Program-made: the position numbers and the translations under genes
Shown: positions 1 through 5,077 of the stretch, piece after piece
Layout of the letters: the number at the start of each line of letters is the position of its first letter
How positions within the stretch are numbered: position 1 is the first letter of the stretch
Assembly: GCA_020853515.1 (NCBI GenBank)
Contig: JADYYU010000395.1
Location: 1 to 5,077, forward strand
Reading direction: 5' to 3'
From: Chitinophagaceae bacterium
Lineage (GTDB): Bacteria > Bacteroidota > Bacteroidia > Chitinophagales > Chitinophagaceae
Length of the DNA: 5,077 nt
The notes under the pieces: generated by a model
Told to the model about the DNA's origin: nothing
Seen by the model: the letters and a program-made list of their open reading frames with translations, nothing else
The model's database searches: none

Positions 1-504
1 GACCGCGGTTATTTTTTCAGAAACCTGCAAATTATACAGCATACTGTCTTTGTACACAAAGCCACCGAGGCCGCCATTCAGATTCATATCGATTAAATGA
101 AAACGGTAATGCTGACCAGAGTAGGTCATGATCTCACTGGTGATGACAGAGTATTGCGAATTAGATCCGGGCCTTTCTATGATTAGCACCTGAGTGATGG
201 TGGACCCACCGGGTATGAGGCTGCTATTGGGCATCATCTGATGATTTTTATTCCACACTGCTTCCGAGTTGGTATAAAAAAGCAATTCGCCGGTCGATTT
301 ATCAGCGATGGTCGCGCATCCTTCAAAGCCGTTCATAGCACCGTTGGTCAGCACCCTCGGTTTGCAACTGTCATTAAAATCGAGACCTGCGCCATCGCCG
401 AAATACCAGATATTGGATTGTTTCTGTGCCGAGAGTGTTGAAGCACTTATCATAAAAATGAGAAAGAGGGGGATGTGTGTGAGTAAGACAAATTTTGTTT
501 TCAT
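1..504 (-). CDS. Secreted Bacteroidota surface-type protein, N-terminal part (truncated by window edge)
   Basis: Read on the minus strand, an open frame begins at the ATG at 504-502 and runs 168 codons without a stop to base 1, so only the N-terminus is present. Residues 1-26 form a classic Sec signal peptide: Lys at 2 and 4, a hydrophobic core at about 5-22, and a signal peptidase I site after LSA (26) followed by Gln27. The mature start reads NIWYFGDGAGLDFN (31-44), then NGFEGCATIADKSTGELLFY (58-77) and WNKNH (84-88). I recognise this pattern from the start of large Bacteroidota secreted proteins that carry beta-propeller-like or PKD repeats and often end in a gliding-motility/type IX secretion (T9SS) sorting domain. 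The sorting domain would lie outside the window, so T9SS export is an inference. The complete signal peptide supports this start. The protein is probably displayed at the cell surface; its specific function is unknown. The plus-strand frames over this stretch are shadows. Confidence 0.82.
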   Translation of the reverse strand, partial: MKTKFVLLTHIPLFLIFMISASTLSAQKQSNIWYFGDGAGLDFNDSCKPRVLTNGAMNGFEGCATIADKSTGELLFYTNSEAVWNKNHQMMPNSSLIPGGSTITQVLIIERPGSNSQYSVITSEIMTYSGQHYRFHLIDMNLNGGLGGFVYKDSMLYNLQVSEKITAV

Positions 505-519
505 AAGTTGTAATTTCTA

Positions 520-551
520 TAAATATATCAAATGTTTTGTAAAAATTAAAA
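520..551 (-). promoter_or_regulatory. Candidate Bacteroidota-type promoter for the left secreted-protein gene
   Basis: On the minus strand, TATATTTA (527-520) matches the Bacteroidota -7 consensus TAnnTTTG at all fixed positions except the last. About 20 bases upstream a T-rich stretch (551-548) stands where the TTTG -33 box would be, but it lacks the G. Transcription would begin near 513 and leave a leader of roughly 9 bases before the ATG at 504, which is short but plausible for this phylum. The AT-rich context makes chance matches likely, so this is a weak call. Confidence 0.25.
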
Positions 552-735
552 ATTCGCGGTGAACCGGAAAGCAGATTTGAGGCTGCAGCATTTTATTTGG
601 GGTCAAAAAATAGAGGCTAGGTTGGATATGATCTCAAATGCCCTTGACCTGATGAGGGGCTAGTCATGTTGCCACTCAACGATTAGTTCAGAAATTTTTA
701 CGAATACTGCTCTTATTTACAGCAGACTGTCAAAT

Positions 736-766
736 TTTTTTACACCATGCAAATGCCGTATTTTTG
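736..766 (+). promoter_or_regulatory. Candidate Bacteroidota-type promoter for the MscS gene
   Basis: TATTTTTG at 759-766 is a perfect match to the Bacteroidota -7 consensus TAnnTTTG. A T-run at 735-741 stands about 19 bases upstream, where the TTTG -33 box is expected, although it has no G. A start of transcription about 7 bases downstream, near 773, would place the box inside the longer possible reading frame (ATG 747) and leave only the ATG at 783 on the message. The rest of the divergent intergenic region (505-735) shows no gene, RNA or convincing terminator. It holds only short imperfect inverted repeats, such as GGTCAA (601-606) with TTGACC (644-649). Confidence 0.35.
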
Positions 767-782
767 TCCGCTCACATCCGGT

Positions 783-1613
783 ATGAAAGCATTTATTCAT
801 AAACTATTTAATGCGCCTTTTTTCGAAACCATCGACTCCTTAGGCTTTGGTCCAAGATTTTTTATTGCGGTCATGTTTATCGTCATCGCGTGGCTGTTTG
901 GTCTGCAGATCAATAAAGTTTCACGTAGCCGTTTCCGTAAGCGATTTGACGACCCCTTGCTGCCCACTTTTCTGGCAAATATTTTGCGCATTATCATTGT
1001 AATTATTGGCATTCTCTGCGCCCTCAAGGTGATGCAACTGGGTGGCATTGCAACGAGTTTGCTGGCCGGTGCGGGTATTTCTGCATTTATCATCGGTTTT
1101 GCATTGAAAGATATCGGTGAAAATTTTCTGGCTGGTATTCTACTCGCCTCCAACAGGCCCTTTCGCGTAGGTGATCTCATCGAATGCAATGGTATTAAAG
1201 GGGTGGTGACCGCACTCAATCTTAAAGATACAGAACTGAAGACAGCAGATGGCAAAGATGTGTTTATGCCCAACAGCATGTTGATAAAAAATCCGCTTCA
1301 GAATTATACCATGGACGGATCTCACCGCTATGAATTTTCGGTAAAAATTCAGTATGGAAATGATGTACAGCTTGCCAAGTCTATCATTGAAGATATCATG
1401 AACAATATGCAATCGCTGGTGAATGAAATACATAAACCTTCCGTGCAACTCACCGACATCGTGAATGACGGCTGCTTGTTTAACGTGTATTACTGGCTCT
1501 TTACCAAAAGCGACACTACTTCATCAAGTGTGCGAACCACTGCATTGCTGCAGATCATAGAGCAACTGGAAGCAGCGGGGTTTAGGCTGGGAAGCGATAA
1601 GGAAAGTGCTTAG
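783..1613 (+). CDS. Small-conductance mechanosensitive ion channel, MscS family
   Basis: This 276-residue inner-membrane protein is close in size to E. coli MscS (286 aa). MscS channels are heptamers that open under membrane tension and release solutes during hypo-osmotic shock. Hydrophobic helices lie at about 24-42 (TM1), 64-84 (TM2) and 88-123 (the Gly/Ala-rich pore helix TM3 with its kink). TM3 contains LLAGAGISAFIIGFALKDI (93-111) and leads into the family hallmark RPFRVGD (125-131). The beta domain follows with TADGKDVFMPNS (154-165), matching the TADGK...IPN motif of MscS, and then the cytoplasmic alpha/beta C-terminal domain (about 180-270). An in-frame ATG at 747 would add 12 residues (288 aa). 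I prefer 783 because the protein then starts MKAFIHKLF, and because a perfect -7 box (759-766) lies between the two ATGs. Neither ATG has a clear Shine-Dalgarno sequence. maeB follows 65 bp downstream on the same strand. The family call is firm; gating properties cannot be read from the sequence. Confidence 0.93.
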   Translation: MKAFIHKLFNAPFFETIDSLGFGPRFFIAVMFIVIAWLFGLQINKVSRSRFRKRFDDPLLPTFLANILRIIIVIIGILCALKVMQLGGIATSLLAGAGISAFIIGFALKDIGENFLAGILLASNRPFRVGDLIECNGIKGVVTALNLKDTELKTADGKDVFMPNSMLIKNPLQNYTMDGSHRYEFSVKIQYGNDVQLAKSIIEDIMNNMQSLVNEIHKPSVQLTDIVNDGCLFNVYYWLFTKSDTTSSSVRTTALLQIIEQLEAAGFRLGSDKESA

Positions 1614-1619
1614 TTGCAG

Positions 1620-1651
1620 TTTCATTGCGTAATTCACCCCGAATAGATTAA
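1620..1651 (+). promoter_or_regulatory. Weak candidate promoter upstream of maeB
   Basis: In the 65-bp gap between the MscS gene and maeB, TTTC (1620-1623) and TAGATTAA (1644-1651) are spaced 20 bases apart, as expected for Bacteroidota -33 and -7 boxes, but each is an imperfect match. No hairpin followed by a T-run lies in the gap. Read-through from the MscS gene is therefore equally possible. Confidence 0.2.
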
Positions 1652-1678
1652 ATTCACATCCTGGAAAGCAAAAAATAT

Positions 1679-3961
1679 ATGCAAAAAACGATACGAAAAA
1701 GTGATGCGCTCGATTACCATTCAAAAGGTAAACCGGGTAAGATTGAAGTCATTCCTACCAAAGAAACCAAAACGCAACGCGATCTCGCACTGGCCTATTC
1801 GCCCGGTGTAGCAGAACCTTGCAGGGAAATCGCCAAAAATCCGGAGACGGTCTACAAGTACACTGCAAAAGGAAATCTGGTAGCTGTGATCTCAAATGGC
1901 ACGGCTGTGCTGGGGCTGGGCGATATTGGTCCGCTAGCTTCTAAACCTGTGATGGAAGGCAAAGGTTTATTGTTTAAAATTTATGCTGATATTGATGTCT
2001 TTGATATTGAACTGAACTGCCATAATGTGGACGATTTTATCAAAATTGTGAAAGCGCTGGAACCCACTTTCGGAGGTATCAACCTCGAAGATATTAAGGC
2101 CCCGGAATGTTTTGAGATCGAAGAGCGTCTGAAAAAGGAACTCAACATACCGATCATGCACGATGATCAGCATGGCACCGCTATTATATCATCGGCGGCC
2201 TTGCTGAATGCTCTTGAGCTTCAGCAAAAGGATATCAAAACGGCAAAGATCGTGGTGAGTGGGGCAGGAGCTTCGGCAATGGCCTGTTGTAATTTGTATA
2301 TCAAGCTGGGCGCGAAAGTCGAGAATTTTATCATGTTTGATAGCAAAGGTGCAATCACCAAAGACCGGAAAGATCTGGATGCTATGAAACAGAAATACGC
2401 CACAGCCAAAAAAGTAAAATCGCTCGAACAGGCTATGGTGGGTGCAGACGTTTTTATTGGCTTGTCAAAAGGTGGCATCGTCAATGCTAAAATGCTCAAG
2501 GGCATGGCTGAAAGACCCATTGTATTTGCGCTTGCCAATCCGGATCCGGAAATAGATTATGAAACGGCGGTCAAGGCAAGACCGGATGTGATCATGGCCA
2601 CGGGCCGCAGCGATTATCCTAACCAGGTAAATAATGTGCTGGGCTTTCCGTACATCTTTCGCGGAGCGCTGGATGTCAGAGCGAGTTCGATCAACGAAGC
2701 CATGAAACTGGCTGCTGTAAAGGCATTGGCCTCACTGGCAAAAAAACCGGTACCTGAAATGGTCAACATGGCTTATCAGGAAAAAAATCTGAATTACGGT
2801 CCTACCTATATTATTCCCAAACCTATGGATCCGCGTCTGCTGGCAACGGTTTCGCTGGAGGTGGCTAAAGCGGCCGTGAAAAGTAAAGTCGCACAACGCA
2901 TCATCACCGACTGGAAGGCCTATGAAGAGGAATTGCAAAACCGCCTCGGATCAGACGACAATATCCTGAAGGTGATCATTAATAAAGCGAAGCAATACAA
3001 GCAAAAGGTGGTATTTGCCGATGCTGAAAACTTTAAAACGCTGAAAGCCGCACAGATAGCCCGCGAAGAAGGCATTGCGATACCTATCTTATTGGGGAAT
3101 GTGCGTAAGATAAAAGCCATCATCAAAGAGAATAATCTTGAACTGGATGATGTGCAGATCATTGATCCGAAAGCAGATGAACTCGAAGGTAAACGAAATG
3201 AATATGGAGAACTGCTGTTCAAAAAAAGGAAACGGAAGGGGTACAATACGTATGAAGCAAAAAAGATCATGCGCGAACGAAATTATTTCGGCTGTATGAT
3301 GATCGAATGCGGTGAGGCCGATGCACTGATTACCGGCCTTACAAGAAAATACCCTGACACACTCAAACCGGTACTTGAAATTATCGGTGTTGAGCCTCAT
3401 GTGAACAAGATCGCGGGCATGTATCTGATGCTCACAAAAAAAGGTCCGATTTGTTTTGCCGATACTACGGTGAACGAATTTCCTACAGCAAGCGACCTGG
3501 TGGAGATCACCTTGCTTGCAGCCGAGAAGATCAGAAATCTGAATATCACGCCACGTGTTGCGATGCTTTCCTATTCAAATTTTGGCAGCAGCAATCTGAC
3601 GGAAGCGAAAATTGTGCGTGAAGCTGCAGATCTGTTGCATCAACTGCATCCCGAACTGATTGTGGACGGCGAAGTACAGGCCAGTGTCGCTTTTAATAAT
3701 GAGTTGCTCAAAGAAAATTATCCTTTCAGTTCACTAATCAACAATAATCCCAATATTCTCATCTTTCCTAATTTGTCGGCCGGTAATATCGCGTATCATC
3801 TGATGATGGAGCTGGGGAATTCGGAAGCCATCGGGCCTATTCTGCTGGGATTAAATAAGTCGGTGCATGTATTGCAATTAGGCAGCAGCGTGAGACAGAT
3901 CGTAAATATGGTGGCGATTGCAGCGGTGGATGCACATGTAAAACGAAAAAAGAATAAGTAA
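1679..3961 (+). CDS. maeB: MaeB-type malic enzyme with C-terminal phosphotransacetylase-like domain
   Basis: The enzyme oxidatively decarboxylates malate to pyruvate and CO2 in the cytoplasm, yielding NADPH (NADP+ is usual for MaeB; the cofactor is not proven here). At 760 residues it matches the E. coli MaeB length (about 759), so it looks complete. The malic-enzyme half (about 1-425) has YSPGVAEPC (40-48, catalytic Tyr), MEGKGLLFK (92-100, catalytic Lys region), INLEDIKAPECF (134-145) and HDDQHGTA (161-168) for the divalent metal and substrate. It also has a Rossmann loop GAGASA (195-200), ALANPDPE (284-291) and SDYPNQVNN (311-319). The linker DPRLLATVSLEVAKAA (384-399) leads to a phosphotransacetylase-like domain (about 430-755). 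In MaeB proteins this domain is regulatory, reported to bind acetyl-CoA, and not catalytic. Here the residues aligned with the Pta catalytic Ser, Arg and Asp are Gln733, Leu734 and Gln740. The start is the first ATG, with a weak GGAAAG (1663-1668) 10 bases upstream. The DoxX/thioredoxin gene starts one base after the stop. Confidence 0.96.
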   Translation: MQKTIRKSDALDYHSKGKPGKIEVIPTKETKTQRDLALAYSPGVAEPCREIAKNPETVYKYTAKGNLVAVISNGTAVLGLGDIGPLASKPVMEGKGLLFKIYADIDVFDIELNCHNVDDFIKIVKALEPTFGGINLEDIKAPECFEIEERLKKELNIPIMHDDQHGTAIISSAALLNALELQQKDIKTAKIVVSGAGASAMACCNLYIKLGAKVENFIMFDSKGAITKDRKDLDAMKQKYATAKKVKSLEQAMVGADVFIGLSKGGIVNAKMLKGMAERPIVFALANPDPEIDYETAVKARPDVIMATGRSDYPNQVNNVLGFPYIFRGALDVRASSINEAMKLAAVKALASLAKKPVPEMVNMAYQEKNLNYGPTYIIPKPMDPRLLATVSLEVAKAAVKSKVAQRIITDWKAYEEELQNRLGSDDNILKVIINKAKQYKQKVVFADAENFKTLKAAQIAREEGIAIPILLGNVRKIKAIIKENNLELDDVQIIDPKADELEGKRNEYGELLFKKRKRKGYNTYEAKKIMRERNYFGCMMIECGEADALITGLTRKYPDTLKPVLEIIGVEPHVNKIAGMYLMLTKKGPICFADTTVNEFPTASDLVEITLLAAEKIRNLNITPRVAMLSYSNFGSSNLTEAKIVREAADLLHQLHPELIVDGEVQASVAFNNELLKENYPFSSLINNNPNILIFPNLSAGNIAYHLMMELGNSEAIGPILLGLNKSVHVLQLGSSVRQIVNMVAIAAVDAHVKRKKNK

Positions 3962-3962
3962 G

Positions 3963-4910
3963 ATGGAAACTAAGCAATCGCTAGTTAGCAAAGTATGCGC
4001 CTCGGTGTTATGCGTTTTGATCGGTGCCGTATTTATTTTTTCGGGAATATCAAAGATACCTACGCTTGAACAGTTTGGCTGGACGATTGTTGAAACCACA
4101 CCGCTCAACTGGACGATGGCGGAATGGAGTGCGAGATTGCTGATCGGTTTGGAATTATTTCTGGGACTGCTTTTTATCGGGCATTTCCGGCTGCGCAAAA
4201 TTGCCATCCCGGTTTCGTTTTTTTTATTACTGATCTTTACCGTTTACCTGTTGCTTGTGATCAAAGCGCATGGCAGCAGCGGTAACTGTGGTTGCTTTGG
4301 TGAAGTGGTGCAGATGACTCCCTTGCAATCAGTTTACAAGAATATTGCGATGCTGATCATCATCGGGATTATTCAGTTTATTCAGCATGAATTCAGATTT
4401 AAATTTCTGTCTCCGATCATAGTTGCTTTGATGCTGGTCAGTCTGGCCGTACCGTTCGTCTTTAGTCCACCTGAAAGTATTTACATTTATGAAAAGGAAG
4501 CCGATATCAATGAGCCTTTGCCGTTAAGCATTTTGTATCATTCTGAAAATAACAGGCCTCCTTCGGAGGAATTGCGTAGCGGAAAGCATGTGATCGCCTT
4601 TATGAGTCTCACCTGCGAATATTGCCGCAAGGCCGCCAAACGCTTGCGTATCATGAAAGAGAAGCATCCTGAACTTCCTTTTTATATTATTCTGAATGGC
4701 GACAGCAGCAATATCAAACCGTTTTTTGAAGATACACGCGCGACTAATATTCCTTATTCAATGTTTAACGGGGCCGAGCAGTTTAAAACGCTTAACAGGG
4801 GAACTGCATTGCCAACCATCAAGTGGGTAAAGGATACCACCCTGATTCGCGAATCAAATTATATTACCCTCGATGAAGATGAGATCGTTCAATGGCTGAA
4901 GGAAAAGTAA
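3963..4910 (+). CDS. DoxX/MauE-type membrane protein with C-terminal thioredoxin-like domain
   Basis: This 315-residue protein joins two modules. Residues 1-170 are membrane-embedded, with hydrophobic segments at about 10-30, 55-73, 79-101, 125-141 and 149-168. They carry GISKIP (28-33), as in DoxX-type proteins, and a CGCFG motif (109-113) like that of MauE/DoxX redox-associated proteins. Residues about 180-315 resemble a thioredoxin fold, with CEYC (218-221) after a hydrophobic strand (IAFMSLT, 211-217) and a likely cis-proline in TALPTIKW (281-288). The architecture resembles the Bacteroidota BT_3928-like DoxX family, whose biochemical role is not established to my knowledge. I infer thiol-disulfide exchange across the membrane, with CEYC probably facing the periplasm and the CGC pair passing electrons. 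The ATG lies one base after the maeB stop (3959-3961), which implies co-transcription and translational coupling. No separate promoter or strong Shine-Dalgarno sequence is visible. No downstream intrinsic terminator is evident in 4911-4978. Confidence 0.85.
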   Translation: METKQSLVSKVCASVLCVLIGAVFIFSGISKIPTLEQFGWTIVETTPLNWTMAEWSARLLIGLELFLGLLFIGHFRLRKIAIPVSFFLLLIFTVYLLLVIKAHGSSGNCGCFGEVVQMTPLQSVYKNIAMLIIIGIIQFIQHEFRFKFLSPIIVALMLVSLAVPFVFSPPESIYIYEKEADINEPLPLSILYHSENNRPPSEELRSGKHVIAFMSLTCEYCRKAAKRLRIMKEKHPELPFYIILNGDSSNIKPFFEDTRATNIPYSMFNGAEQFKTLNRGTALPTIKWVKDTTLIRESNYITLDEDEIVQWLKEK

Positions 4911-4978
4911 ACGAAGGTGCGCCCGTATAACAGAATATTTCCACCTGTCAGCAGATATTAATATTTGAAAAAGTGTAT

Positions 4979-4986
4979 TAGATTTG
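4979..4986 (+). promoter_or_regulatory. Candidate -7 box of a Bacteroidota promoter for the right-edge gene
   Basis: TAGATTTG exactly fits the TAnnTTTG -7 consensus and would start transcription near 4993, leaving a leader of about 20 bases before the ATG at 5013. A TTTG at 4964-4967 is only 11 bases upstream, too close to serve as its -33 box, and no TTTG stands at the standard 19-21 base spacing. A second partial -7 match, TACATTTA (5001-5008), sits too close to the start codon to be the better choice. Confidence 0.33.
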
Positions 4987-5012
4987 TCTGATTTTTTTAA
5001 TACATTTATTCA

Positions 5013-5077
5013 ATGAAGCAAGTAGCAACCTTATTTTTAATATTTTACATTTCTTTTTCAAATGCGTTATTTGCACA
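5013..5077 (+). CDS. N-terminus of a secreted protein (truncated by window edge)
   Basis: An ATG at 5013-5015 opens a frame of 21 complete codons plus two bases before the window ends. The translation is a textbook Sec signal peptide: Met-Lys-Gln start, hydrophobic core TLFLIFYISF (6-15) and a small-residue end ALFA (18-21). The final two bases are CA, so the next residue is Gln or His; Gln directly after the Ala is the usual Bacteroidota signal peptidase I site. The gene follows the DoxX/thioredoxin gene by 102 bases and has its own candidate -7 box, so it is probably a separate unit. The mature protein is outside the window and its function cannot be assigned. The call rests only on the signal peptide and the upstream promoter-like sequence. 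Confidence 0.6.
   Translation, partial: MKQVATLFLIFYISFSNALFA

Noticed and set aside
241..562. Two overlapping plus-strand open frames of 66 and 84 codons
   Set aside because: They lie mainly opposite the minus-strand secreted-protein gene, whose frame has a full signal peptide and recognisable motifs. The plus-strand translations have no family features.
575..661. Short inverted repeats in the divergent intergenic region (ATTTGAG 575-581 with CTCAAAT 633-639; GGTCAA 601-606 with TTGACC 644-649; GCCC...GGGC at 640-660)
   Set aside because: Stems are only 4-7 bp, some with loops of 37-51 bases, they do not nest into one clear fold, and no T-run follows. I could not support a terminator, riboswitch or small RNA.
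797..1448. Minus-strand open frames opposite the MscS gene
   Set aside because: The plus-strand frame encodes a clear MscS family protein across the whole stretch; the antisense frames carry no recognisable motif.
1967..3400. Several minus-strand open frames of 68-116 codons inside maeB
   Set aside because: All lie within the conserved, full-length maeB frame and show composition typical of antisense shadows.
4911..4978. Possible terminator after the DoxX/thioredoxin gene
   Set aside because: The only symmetry is AT-rich AATATT repeats without a GC stem or a following T-run, so an intrinsic terminator is not supported.
4979..5012. TTTG at 4964-4967 as a -33 box paired with TAGATTTG
   Set aside because: The gap is 11 bases rather than the 19-21 expected for Bacteroidota promoters, so only the -7 box was kept as a candidate.

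Overview
The window looks like ordinary chromosomal DNA of a Bacteroidota bacterium, most likely from the Chitinophagales/Sphingobacteriales side of the phylum. Four things point there: moderate GC content, start codons mostly without strong Shine-Dalgarno sequences, TAnnTTTG-type -7 promoter boxes, and a truncated secreted protein whose N-terminus matches the start of large Bacteroidota surface proteins. The phylum call is an inference from sequence character and remembered family patterns; no search was run.

Layout, left to right. (1) Positions 1-504, minus strand: the N-terminal 168 codons of a secreted protein with a clear signal peptide, cut by the left edge. (2) Positions 505-782: an AT-rich divergent intergenic region with candidate Bacteroidota-type promoters facing both ways. 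(3) Positions 783-1613, plus strand: a small MscS-family mechanosensitive channel (a 12-codon longer start at 747 is possible). (4) Positions 1679-3961: a full-length MaeB-type malic enzyme with a C-terminal phosphotransacetylase-like domain. (5) Positions 3963-4910: a membrane protein combining a DoxX/MauE-type four-helix region with a C-terminal thioredoxin-like domain, starting one base after the malic enzyme stop codon. (6) Positions 5013-5077: the first 21 codons of another secreted protein, cut by the right edge.

Functionally, maeB and the DoxX/thioredoxin gene form a tight pair, probably co-transcribed and translationally coupled. The malic enzyme would make pyruvate, CO2 and NAD(P)H from malate in the cytoplasm. 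The membrane protein probably handles thiol redox chemistry at or outside the inner membrane. The MscS gene lies 65 bp upstream on the same strand and may be read with them or separately. The flanking genes encode exported proteins and appear to be independent units.

I found no mobile element, CRISPR array, tRNA, rRNA or convincing intrinsic terminator, and nothing that clearly amounts to a new system. The points most worth a second look are the maeB-DoxX/thioredoxin coupling, the two-cysteine-pair architecture of the membrane protein, the loss of phosphotransacetylase catalytic residues in MaeB, and the MscS start site.
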